64,000 nucleotides of DNA from Candidatus Acidianus copahuensis (lineage in GTDB: Archaea > Thermoproteota > Thermoprotei_A > Sulfolobales > Sulfolobaceae), in NCBI RefSeq assembly GCF_000632495.1, contig NZ_JFZT01000039.1, positions 300,501 to 364,500 of the forward strand, written 5' to 3'. Below the pieces are notes generated by a model that saw only the letters and a list, made by a program, of their open reading frames with translations, was not told the origin of the DNA and searched no databases. The position numbers and the translations under genes were made by a program. Shown piece after piece: positions 1 to 7,435 of this stretch; within the stretch, counting starts at the first letter, position 1; the number at the start of each line of letters is the position of its first letter.

Positions 1-159
1 CATTACGTTTGTTACCATTTATTAAATTATTTGTTACTACTAGAAATTATAACAATTCCTACTACTTATAGTTACTTTAAACTTTTAAATTTCACGTCAA
101 AAGAAATATCATTCTTTATTACTGACTTATGTATGTCTTAAACAATATAAAAGTAATTT

Positions 160-168
160 TTTTATATT
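160..168 (+). promoter_or_regulatory. TATA box of the lipoate operon
   Basis: The T-rich stretch followed by TATATTA is centred about 25 bp before the ATG at 189. This spacing is typical of leaderless archaeal transcripts, in which transcription starts at or next to the start codon. No ribosome binding site is visible before the ATG. The first 159 bases of the window hold no gene I can support. Confidence 0.55.
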
Positions 169-188
169 ATTAATTTCATTATATTTCG

Positions 189-1217
189 ATGCAAACTTTT
201 AGATTTATGGTTGAGACAGGCGATCAAGCGAAAATATTAGCTGGAGAAGAAGCACTTTTAGATTCTGTCTCTTCAGGTTCAGATCCTATTCTCAGGTTTG
301 TGATATTTGATCCTACTTCAGTTCTCCTAGGTTATCACCAAGCTGTAGAGGACGAAGTAAATATAGATGAGGTCAGGAGAAGAGGATGGGAAATTGGTAG
401 GAGACCTACTGGAGGTGGAACCATTATTATGGGTCCCGAACAGCTCGGATGGGAAATCTACACTAACTCTTCTTTGGTTGGGTATACTCCAGAGGAAGCA
501 ATGAGGAAGATGGGAAACGGAGTTATTGAAGCTCTAGAACAATTGGGAGTTAAAGCAAGGTTTAGACCTAAGAACGACGTTGAAGTTAATGGAAGGAAAA
601 TTTCAGGAATAGGCGCTTTTTCCTTTGGTCAATATATGGCTATAACCGGTACCATTCTCCTTGATTTTGACGTTGATTCTATGGTGTCTGTCCTTAAGCT
701 TAGCTCAGAAAAAATTAGGGATAAGGTAATAAGTGATTTTAAAGAGAGGGTTACATGGATAAATAGGGAAATTGGGAAGAAAATTGAAATGCAACAATTA
801 ATTAGTTTAGCAAGAAAATCGTTCTCTCATGTTTTAAGTGTTGATCTAGAGGATGGAGAATATAATCAAAAGGAAATAGAAGAGATATCTAACTTAAAGG
901 TGAAGTACTCATCTCCTTCATGGATATACGATCTGAGAAAATCTCTTAATGGAGATATTAGATTCGTCCAAAAGAAGTTTCCTGGAGGATTAGTAAAGGT
1001 TCAAGTTAAAAAGTCTGGGAATCTCATAGAGTCAATATTGATAACGGGGGATTTCTTTGTTGAGCCTAGAAGAGCAATATTTGACCTTGAATCAAGGCTT
1101 AAGTGGAGTAAATCGGATGAAGTAAAGAAAGAAATCGAGGATTGGTATAACGGGATAAAAATCATTGGAATACCAAAGGAAGGCTTAGTGAATTTAGTGG
1201 AGGAAGCAATAAGATGA
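189..1217 (+). CDS. lplA: Lipoate-protein ligase, sLpl(AB)-type
   Basis: Predicted to activate lipoate or octanoate with ATP and transfer it to a lysine of a lipoate-binding protein. The 342-residue protein has the biotin/lipoate ligase fold. The nucleotide/lipoate loop RRPTGGG lies at residues 71-77, and the KNDVEVNGRKISG motif carries the conserved catalytic-type Lys at 137. The C-terminal 100 residues look like the accessory LplB-like domain, so this resembles the fused sLpl(AB) enzymes that accompany sHdr sulfur-oxidation loci. It heads an operon with two radical SAM lipoyl synthase genes (4-bp ATGA overlap with the next gene). The start is leaderless, 25 bp behind a TATA box. The usual client, LbpA, is not encoded in this window. 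Confidence 0.88.
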   Translation: MQTFRFMVETGDQAKILAGEEALLDSVSSGSDPILRFVIFDPTSVLLGYHQAVEDEVNIDEVRRRGWEIGRRPTGGGTIIMGPEQLGWEIYTNSSLVGYTPEEAMRKMGNGVIEALEQLGVKARFRPKNDVEVNGRKISGIGAFSFGQYMAITGTILLDFDVDSMVSVLKLSSEKIRDKVISDFKERVTWINREIGKKIEMQQLISLARKSFSHVLSVDLEDGEYNQKEIEEISNLKVKYSSPSWIYDLRKSLNGDIRFVQKKFPGGLVKVQVKKSGNLIESILITGDFFVEPRRAIFDLESRLKWSKSDEVKKEIEDWYNGIKIIGIPKEGLVNLVEEAIR

Positions 1218-2110
1218 AACCAATATATTTTTATGCACCAGCATTGAAGAAATATGAAACAGATTACCTATCTTCCAGTGCTGGATGGAATGCTATTTCG
1301 GTTACAGGCACTTCTTGTGCGTTTAACTGTAAGCATTGTGGTAGAAGAGTTCTAGAAGGTATGGCAGACGGTTCTACGGATGAGAAGTTCGCTAAGGAAC
1401 TTGAGGAAGCATCAAAAAAGGGAGGTATAATAATTTCAGGTGGTTCAACGCCAAGAGGAGATGTACCGATATGGAAATACTCTGAAATTTTGAAGAGATT
1501 TTCCAAAAACCTTACAATAATTGCTCATACAGGAATTGTCAAGAATAGAGAGATAGCTAGAAAGTTCAAGGAAGCTGGAGTAAAAATAGCTCTACTAGAT
1601 ATGGTAGGAGATGATGAAACGATTAGAAAAGTTCTTGGCCAACCTTTCACTGTTAGCGACTATTTAAATTCATTTAAATATCTTAAATCTGAGGGGATGA
1701 AGGTAGTCCCGCACGTAATAATGGGATTGAGTAAGAAAGGGAAAGAGGGCGATTTACACGCGATTTCTCTACTTAGTGAAGTTAATCCTGACGCTATTAT
1801 AATAGTTGGTTTAATGCCCATGCCAGAAACGTCTTACAGTTTATTTTCACCTCCAGAACCAGATCATATGATAGAAGGTTTATCAAGAGCTAGGAATAAT
1901 TTTGATGTTCCAGTTATGTTAGGGTGCGCTAGACCAAGAGGAAGGAGATATTTGAAAGTTGAGCAATTTGCAGTAGATAATGAAGTAGACGGTATAGCTT
2001 TTCCTGAGGAAGAGACTATTGAATACGCAAAGGGAAAAAGGGAAATCCTTTTGAGTAACGCGTGTTGTGGAAACATTGTCCTAGACTTTCTCTCACGGGT
2101 GTCCACATGA
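1214..2110 (+). CDS. Radical SAM lipoyl synthase subunit (LipS1/LipS2 type)
   Basis: 298-residue radical SAM protein with the CxxxCxxC cluster motif at residues 35-42 (Cys35, Cys39, Cys42), followed by a TIM-barrel pattern. In archaea and sHdr bacteria two unrelated-looking radical SAM proteins, LipS1 and LipS2, together insert two sulfurs into octanoyl chains to make lipoyl groups. This gene and the next sit directly behind a lipoate ligase in an sHdr region, which fits that pair. I cannot say by eye which of the two is LipS1. Its ATG overlaps the ligase stop (ATGA), and its own stop overlaps the next start in the same way, so translation of the three is probably coupled. Confidence 0.8.
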   Translation: MKPIYFYAPALKKYETDYLSSSAGWNAISVTGTSCAFNCKHCGRRVLEGMADGSTDEKFAKELEEASKKGGIIISGGSTPRGDVPIWKYSEILKRFSKNLTIIAHTGIVKNREIARKFKEAGVKIALLDMVGDDETIRKVLGQPFTVSDYLNSFKYLKSEGMKVVPHVIMGLSKKGKEGDLHAISLLSEVNPDAIIIVGLMPMPETSYSLFSPPEPDHMIEGLSRARNNFDVPVMLGCARPRGRRYLKVEQFAVDNEVDGIAFPEEETIEYAKGKREILLSNACCGNIVLDFLSRVST

Positions 2111-3168
2111 TTCGAAGTTCAGAAGTAATAAGTAGCCCTGAGTGGGTAAGGCTAAGCTTTGGGGCAGATATGGTTTTAGGTTTCAGCCCCGGAGTATTTC
2201 TAAAAGGAGCATTAAATACAACTATAAACCTCCTACAGTATTATCCAGATGGTTGTAAAGCAAATTGTGTCTATTGTGGTCAAGCCAGGGAAGTATCTCA
2301 AGGGCCTGAATGCAAGACTCTAATAAGAGTGGAATGGCCTCTAAGGAAACTTGATGATGTAATCTTAAGAATAAAGGAAAGGCAAGGAGATACGCGATAT
2401 GGATTACAGAGGATATGCGTAGGAGAACTAGCTCATCCTAGGGCTTCACCAGACGCTATAGAAATAACAAGAAGAATAAGGGAAAGTGGAATTGAGTTAC
2501 AAATCTCTGAACTAGTTACCGCTACATATACTTTTAAGACTCACATGGAAGAGATGAGAAAGGCTGGGGCAAATATGATAGATGTTGCAATAGATGCGGC
2601 AAGTAAGAGAGTCTTTGATGAAACTAGAGGAAAGAAAGTTAGAAGTATGCATAGGTGGGAAAGATACGTTCAAGCCATCGATGAGGCAGTTGATGTATTT
2701 GGAAAAATGAATGCAGGAATTCATCTAATTATAGGCTTAGGGGAAACTGAAAAAGAGGCTGTAGAAATTATGGAATATGCTCATAGTAGAGGTGCTAAAA
2801 TTAGCTTATTTGCCTTTTATCCGGAACAGCAGACGCCTATGGAGAAAAAGAAGCCTGTTCCACTCGACGTTTATAGGAGGATGCAGTTAGCTAGATGGTT
2901 AATAGAGAATGATATAGTGATGTCAAGTTCATTTGTATTCGATCAAGAAGGTAAGTTGATCGATATTGATATTCCAAATGATTTAGCATTAGAAGACTTG
3001 TCCCCAGCGTTTATGACAAGCGGATGTCCAGGATGCAATAGGCCTTACTCAAATGAAAGGCCTGGAGGAAGATTAAGAAATATTCCTTGGTATCCTAATA
3101 GGAGGGAAACCATTTCGGCAATTAAGGCAAGTAAGTTAGAAGGTTTAATTAGGAGGTTTACTAACTAG
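2107..3168 (+). CDS. Radical SAM lipoyl synthase subunit (partner of the preceding gene)
   Basis: 353-residue radical SAM protein. The CxxxCxxC motif is at residues 50-57 (Cys50, Cys54, Cys57) and a late CPGC pair, in SGCPGCNRPY, could ligate an auxiliary Fe-S cluster, as sulfur-inserting enzymes need. I chose the ATG at 2107 because it overlaps the preceding stop (ATGA), as at the junction before it. A longer reading from 2062 would overlap that gene by 49 bp and adds a peptide without radical SAM character. Predicted role: the second half of the two-protein lipoyl synthase acting on octanoylated carrier protein. It was probably co-transcribed from 189 onward. Confidence 0.8.
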   Translation: MIRSSEVISSPEWVRLSFGADMVLGFSPGVFLKGALNTTINLLQYYPDGCKANCVYCGQAREVSQGPECKTLIRVEWPLRKLDDVILRIKERQGDTRYGLQRICVGELAHPRASPDAIEITRRIRESGIELQISELVTATYTFKTHMEEMRKAGANMIDVAIDAASKRVFDETRGKKVRSMHRWERYVQAIDEAVDVFGKMNAGIHLIIGLGETEKEAVEIMEYAHSRGAKISLFAFYPEQQTPMEKKKPVPLDVYRRMQLARWLIENDIVMSSSFVFDQEGKLIDIDIPNDLALEDLSPAFMTSGCPGCNRPYSNERPGGRLRNIPWYPNRRETISAIKASKLEGLIRRFTN

Positions 3169-4005
3169 ATGTTACATTTAAGGAGAGGAACTCTGATTAG
3201 TTTTTTCTCTTCTGGATTTCCCTCCCATGTAAGAGGTAATGCCATAGATGTTTCTTCTCCAGATATGGAAAATTTTCTCTCTCCTATTGAAGGAAAAGTT
3301 GAGAAAATCATCAAGGTGAAAATAGGCAGACCTAATAAGTTCGCTAAGGTAAATTACGACTATGTCATTTACATGGATACACCACAAGGAAAATTGAAAC
3401 TCCTTCACGTTGAACCAGAAGTTAAGGAGGGAGAAGAAGTTAAGATTGGAAGCTTTGTGGGAAAATTTCTTGAGAATCCATATACAGGAGGTGATTTTCC
3501 TCATGCTCATATAGAAGGTATACCAATAGAACTACCAAGAATTAAGAAGTATGATGAGGAAGCTTCAGCTATAGTAGTTAATGTAAGTGAGTTTTATTTT
3601 GATGTAGAGTTCTCTAAGTACGCTGAAGCTGGAGAACTTCATGGTTTAGGTTGTTGTGGCGGAATCCTTAATGCCTCTCTTCTTTACGCTGGTTATGCAG
3701 GGATAATAGGTAAAGAGATAATTAGCAAAGAGATAAGTATATTGGGAATTCCATTTTATGTTTCAAAAATTGGAAAGAATTATACTATCGTAGAAGCTAT
3801 TCAAGGACTCGTAGAAAACTGGGAATTTGGTCCTTCATTTAAGGTATTAGCTGGAGAACCAGTTTACGGAAAACCAATATTTGAGAGTATTCTTAGTTGG
3901 GGAGGAAAACCTAGAATAAGGTTTTTCATCAGTAGTAAATATAAAGAAGGAGATGTAGTAAATGTCTGGAGAATTATTGGGAGTTATATGGGACGAAAGG
4001 TTTAA
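3169..4005 (+). CDS. M23-like (LytM/lipoyl barrel) protein of the lipoate operon
   Basis: 278-residue protein of unknown function. Residues 20-120 resemble the LytM/M23 peptidase barrel, which is close in fold to lipoyl domains: an Asp at 27 in GNAIDV, SPIEGKV, His80 in LLHVEP, and PHAHIEG with His112 and His114, matching the M23 HxH motif. The first zinc ligand His is displaced (His20, seven residues before Asp27 rather than four), so activity is uncertain. Residues 150-278 have a GLGCCGG motif and no family I recognise. It starts directly after the preceding stop behind a strong AGGAGG site at 3151-3156. Position in the lipoate operon suggests a role in lipoyl-protein handling, which is inference only. 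Confidence 0.6.
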   Translation: MLHLRRGTLISFFSSGFPSHVRGNAIDVSSPDMENFLSPIEGKVEKIIKVKIGRPNKFAKVNYDYVIYMDTPQGKLKLLHVEPEVKEGEEVKIGSFVGKFLENPYTGGDFPHAHIEGIPIELPRIKKYDEEASAIVVNVSEFYFDVEFSKYAEAGELHGLGCCGGILNASLLYAGYAGIIGKEIISKEISILGIPFYVSKIGKNYTIVEAIQGLVENWEFGPSFKVLAGEPVYGKPIFESILSWGGKPRIRFFISSKYKEGDVVNVWRIIGSYMGRKV

Positions 4006-4990
4006 CAAGATCTCCTTCTCGCATCCTATGATAAGGGATATATCTATGCAGAGAATAAAGAAGTTTAAAGAGATGTTAGACAATGTGCCTCGAATTATTA
4101 TCATAAAGCCGGAGGAGGCTAATGAGGATGATATCCTAGAAGTTCACACAGTGTCTTACGTGGAAAAATTGAAGGAGGTAAGCAATGAGGAGTTTATAGG
4201 GTTTTTAGACGGAGGGGACACTGTTCATTATCCTGGTATGTTTAGCGATATTCTTCTTGTTTTAGGTTCTACTTTTACAGGGATAAAATATCTAAAATTC
4301 TTAGAAAAAGTATATATACCGCTTGGTGGTTTTCATCATAGCCTTCCGGATAGAGCAATGGGCTTTTGTCCAATAAATGATGTTGCATTAGGCGTTAAGA
4401 CCTTATTAAAGGAAGGAAAGAGAGTAGCAATAATTGACGTCGATGCGCATCACGGGAACGGTTTACAGGAAATATTATATCGAGATCCAGTGTTAAAGGT
4501 AAATATTTTTGGATATGATGGTAAGTTCTTTCCAGGAACTGGCAGGTTAGAGGAGAGGGGAGAAGGTAAAGGTCGTTGTTTAAACTTTAATGTTGGTTTA
4601 CCGCTGGATTCCGGAGACGATTCCTTCGAATACGCGTTAAGAATGTTGGATCTGGTATATGAATACTCTCCTGAATACTTAGTTGTAATTGCTGGAGTTG
4701 ATGGGCACAGAAACGATAATTTAAAGTCTTTGAATTTAACTACAAATTCTTACTTAAATCTTGGGATTAGAGTGGAAAGATTAAGAAAAAGGTTGAATGC
4801 AAAGGTGTTGTCTTATGGTGGAGGGGGTTATGGTCCATACTCCTCTCTATGTATGATATCGTTCTTATATGGTTTACAAGGAGTAAATAAAAGGGATGAA
4901 AAACCAACGCAGAGTAAAAATGAAGATATTAAAAAAACAAAAGACGTTGTAAAGACATTATTCTTTGAAGGCTTTACCCATTGCTTGTAG
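3962..4990 (+). CDS. Histone deacetylase-family amidohydrolase (AcuC/HdaH-like)
   Basis: 342-residue zinc hydrolase of the HDAC/AcuC/acetylpolyamine amidohydrolase family, which cleaves acyl groups from lysine or amine nitrogen. Key residues are present: His125-His126, GFCPIND at 134-140, DVDAHHGNG with zinc ligands Asp161 and His163, third ligand Asp247 in AGVDGH, and catalytic-type Tyr285 in SYGGGGYG. The ATG at 3962 overlaps the previous gene by 44 bp. It follows GGAG at about 3949 and gives the family N-terminus. As the last gene of the lipoate operon it is a candidate lipoyl- or acyl-lysine hydrolase (inference). It converges with the DUF1641 gene, with a 33-bp overlap of the two ends. 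Confidence 0.8.
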   Translation: MSGELLGVIWDERFNKISFSHPMIRDISMQRIKKFKEMLDNVPRIIIIKPEEANEDDILEVHTVSYVEKLKEVSNEEFIGFLDGGDTVHYPGMFSDILLVLGSTFTGIKYLKFLEKVYIPLGGFHHSLPDRAMGFCPINDVALGVKTLLKEGKRVAIIDVDAHHGNGLQEILYRDPVLKVNIFGYDGKFFPGTGRLEERGEGKGRCLNFNVGLPLDSGDDSFEYALRMLDLVYEYSPEYLVVIAGVDGHRNDNLKSLNLTTNSYLNLGIRVERLRKRLNAKVLSYGGGGYGPYSSLCMISFLYGLQGVNKRDEKPTQSKNEDIKKTKDVVKTLFFEGFTHCL

Positions 4991-6217
4991 AAGAGAGAAA
5001 GCGATTCCAAGTCCCATTCTTGTGTCCTGATCTTGCGGGAATCCTGCTAATCTTAATACAGCTCCACCAGCAGGCTTAACGTTTCCTAGCTCACTAGTCC
5101 ATAACTTCATCATTTTAGACATCTTCTCCATTAGCATAGCCATTGAATCTACTAGTTGTGGATCAGCCATTATATCTAAGAGCTTCATCATTCTATCTAG
5201 CGCTCCGCTTCTTTGAAGTTCAGCAACTTTATCCATCATTCCCATCATCGAGTCAATGTCCATTTGAGATATCATTTTTATTGTCTTTTCGTTCAGCATC
5301 TTCTGCATTACTGGTATACCTACCTCCATTGCGGAGAGCAAGCTATCTAAGTCTAACTGCTGTAAGAGCTTTATTGTTCTCTCACTAGTCATCTTCTGCA
5401 TTATTGGAGTTAAGGCATCCAATGCGTTTAACGTATTATCTATATCAATTTTTTGTATTATGTTAAGAGTTTTCTCGCTAGTTAGCTTCTCTAAAAGAGG
5501 CCAAAGAGCTTGAATCTTTGGTAACTGATCCATTCCAAACGAGATAATAGCGTTTATTAAATCAGCCTTCTGCACAGCATCAAGCAAGTCTATACCTTGT
5601 ACCATTAGGTTCATTAGCTGATCAATTTGACCCTTCTTTTGCATCTCGTCAAGTGTTGTTGCCATCCTGTTTAGTACTGGTGTCATCTTTTCCGCAGTAG
5701 AGAGGAGAGTATCTAAGTCTACTCCCTCTAAGATTTTTAGAGTTTTCTCACTAGTCATCTTCTGCATTATTGGAGTAAGTTTTTCTACTGCAGTAAGAGT
5801 AGCATCCATGTCTATTTTTTGAAGAATAGAGAGCGCCTTCTCACTAGTCATCTTCTGCATTATTGGAGTTAAGGCATCCAATGCGTTTAACGTATTATCT
5901 ATATCAATTTTTTGTATTATGTTAAGAGTTTTCTCGCTAGTTAGCTTCTCTAAAAGAGGCCAAAGAGCTTGAATCTTTGGTAACTGATCCATTCCAAACG
6001 AGATAATAGCGTTTATTAAATCAGCCTTCTGCACAGCATCAAGTATAGATAAACTTTGGTCAGCAAGGTCAAGAAGTAAGTCAAGTTCTCCTCTCTTGTC
6101 AAGCTCACTCAATTTATTTGTAAGTTTTTCAATAGTTGGGAGAGTTTTAATTAACTCAGATATTTTCTCTAGGTTCTCATTTTTTAAAATCTCTTCTAAA
6201 GGATCTGTTTGCGACAT
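4958..6217 (-). CDS. DUF1641-type helical repeat protein with internal duplication
   Basis: 419-residue, almost entirely helical protein built from repeats of the type 'TPIMQKMTSEKTLKILQ', with a C-terminal stretch containing GNVKPAGGAVLRLAG. It resembles DUF1641 proteins, which often neighbour redox complexes such as Hdr-like or formate dehydrogenase genes; the function is unknown. Roughly residues 59-126 and 212-279 are nearly the same sequence because the gene contains a 205-bp perfect duplication. A shorter degenerate copy lies between them. The start is preceded by TATATAAG at 6232-6239, too close for the usual spacing, so the exact promoter is unclear. Context suggests a scaffold or accessory protein for the sHdr system. 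Confidence 0.7.
   Translation of the reverse strand: MSQTDPLEEILKNENLEKISELIKTLPTIEKLTNKLSELDKRGELDLLLDLADQSLSILDAVQKADLINAIISFGMDQLPKIQALWPLLEKLTSEKTLNIIQKIDIDNTLNALDALTPIMQKMTSEKALSILQKIDMDATLTAVEKLTPIMQKMTSEKTLKILEGVDLDTLLSTAEKMTPVLNRMATTLDEMQKKGQIDQLMNLMVQGIDLLDAVQKADLINAIISFGMDQLPKIQALWPLLEKLTSEKTLNIIQKIDIDNTLNALDALTPIMQKMTSERTIKLLQQLDLDSLLSAMEVGIPVMQKMLNEKTIKMISQMDIDSMMGMMDKVAELQRSGALDRMMKLLDIMADPQLVDSMAMLMEKMSKMMKLWTSELGNVKPAGGAVLRLAGFPQDQDTRMGLGIAFSLLQAMGKAFKE
5380..5584 (-). repeat. 205-bp perfect direct repeat, copy 1 (inside DUF1641 gene)
   Basis: Positions 5380-5584 are identical base for base to 5839-6043. The offset is 459 bp, or 153 codons, so the frame is kept. Outside the copies identity drops at once (C versus T at 5379/5838; C versus T at 5585/6044). 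Confidence 0.95.
5839..6043 (-). repeat. 205-bp perfect direct repeat, copy 2 (inside DUF1641 gene)
   Basis: Second copy of the repeat described at 5380-5584. Between the copies is a shorter diverged unit around 5745-5775 sharing the CTCACTAGTCATCTTCTGCA core. This shows an older repeat array overlaid by a recent duplication or gene conversion. Confidence 0.95.
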
Positions 6218-6261
6218 AACTATCTATCTTACTTATATAGTTAAAGTTAAATAAATTTACG

Positions 6262-6576
6262 ATGTATGCGGTAATCTCTCCAAGTGCGTTTCCCAAAATT
6301 TCTAAAATTATGGGAGAACTCTCAGGCTTTACTTTTTACATCACTACATATGGGGTTTCTTATGCCTTAAGCAGGGGGATCGATATAGATTCAATACTTG
6401 ATAGAGGAATTAAAGTAAGGGCATTTTCACATAACTTTCGACCAATTGAAGGACTCGATATGCCAGAATCTGAAGCAATTCTTGTTGCTAGAGAGCTAAA
6501 TTCTGTTCTTGTAACTTCAGATGAGAATGTTAAAAAGGCAGCTGAAAAAGAAGGGATTAAGGTTCTGATGATTTAG
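6262..6576 (+). CDS. Small PIN-like domain protein
   Basis: 104 residues. The C-terminal half, PESEAILVARELN then VLVTSDENVKKAA, follows the PIN-domain pattern of an acidic residue in a helix and TSD near the end (Asp87). The first conserved Asp of active PIN ribonucleases (normally in the N-terminal strand) is replaced, the start reading MYAVISPSAF. It may therefore be inactive or a diverged relative. No antitoxin-like gene is adjacent, so it does not look like a normal VapBC pair. Its end overlaps the convergent glutaredoxin-like gene by 20 bp. Confidence 0.55.
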   Translation: MYAVISPSAFPKISKIMGELSGFTFYITTYGVSYALSRGIDIDSILDRGIKVRAFSHNFRPIEGLDMPESEAILVARELNSVLVTSDENVKKAAEKEGIKVLMI

Positions 6577-7102
6577 CAAGCATTTTCAGCAGAATATGAG
6601 GTGGAAAGCCTCCAGGGAGCTCTTTTTTATCATCTAATACTATTTTAGGTACGCTCATAACTCTAAATTTTTCTCTCAGTTCTAGGTAGGTTTCTACATC
6701 TATAATCTCTAGAACTACTTTATCATTTATTAGTGGGAGCTGATAAAGGAGTTCGGCTGTAATAGGACACTTAGTACAATCTGGAGTTACAAATAGTTTA
6801 ATATTTCCAGAAATTTGTGTAGCTAGTTCTCTTTCCTTTTCGTCCAGTTGAGTTATTTCTTGACTAATTCTTGCTAATGCGTTTAGGAAAGGCCATAACT
6901 CATTCATTGTTGGCACACCATAATATGTAAAATACGTTCTCTTTCCCTTATTCACCTTTATAAAAGGTTTATTACAGGAGTCAATATTTTCTATTTCTAT
7001 TTTTTCTTTAAGTTGATCTGTTATTTCGTTTGCTTTACATTGGACAATAGAAATATTTGATATAACTTGTAAGTATTGTTTGATAATATAATCGTAGCTC
7101 AT
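6557..7102 (-). CDS. Glutaredoxin/thioredoxin-fold protein (CTKC)
   Basis: 181 residues. Residues 1-95 are an unknown N-terminal domain with two cysteines (22, 43). Residues 100-181 form a glutaredoxin-like fold with the redox motif PDCTKCP (Cys109, Cys112) and the cis-proline signature SVPKIVLDD. It resembles one half of the archaeal protein disulfide oxidoreductase. The ATG overlaps the upstream gene's stop (ATGA, 7099-7102), so it belongs to an operon with the small unknown protein and the Lpd-like flavoprotein. A role in thiol or persulfide transfer for the sHdr pathway is inferred from position. Confidence 0.75.
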   Translation of the reverse strand: MSYDYIIKQYLQVISNISIVQCKANEITDQLKEKIEIENIDSCNKPFIKVNKGKRTYFTYYGVPTMNELWPFLNALARISQEITQLDEKERELATQISGNIKLFVTPDCTKCPITAELLYQLPLINDKVVLEIIDVETYLELREKFRVMSVPKIVLDDKKELPGGFPPHILLKMLAKSSEP

Positions 7103-7368
7103 ATAAAGTACCTCAAGCTTTCTATTCCTTCTAGAGCTTTACTTAGTTTCTCAACTAGTTCATCCATGTTCGAAAAATCCTTTATAACTTCCACAACATC
7201 GCCGTTTATTCTGTATTGTAAAGGCGAACCTAAACCTTGAGCTATTCTGGAGGCTCTGCTATATTTTACTCCCATTCCTACAAGATCGTCTAGACTCTCA
7301 TTTCCAGTTGGTAGTGGGATAGGTAAGATAATTGAATTTCCTATTACGTAAAAACAGTAATCGTCCAT
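7099..7368 (-). CDS. Small conserved-looking protein of the Lpd operon
   Basis: 89 residues from the ATG at 7368, with no family recognised. It has a beta-hairpin start (DDYCFYVIGNSIIL) and a helical end. The reading frame stays open upstream to a stop at 7444-7446, and the extra 25 codons read as plausible protein (ELIEKKNFKLVKDKDKERIV). They contain no ATG, GTG or TTG, only ATT at 7440, so either translation starts at the internal ATG or at a rare ATT. It lies between the Lpd-like and glutaredoxin-like genes and is probably co-expressed with both. Confidence 0.6.
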   Translation of the reverse strand: MDDYCFYVIGNSIILPIPLPTGNESLDDLVGMGVKYSRASRIAQGLGSPLQYRINGDVVEVIKDFSNMDELVEKLSKALEGIESLRYFI

Positions 7369-7435
7369 TACGATCCTTTCCTTATCTTTATCCTTTACCA
7401 GCTTGAAGTTCTTTTTTTCTATTAGTTCCTCAAGG

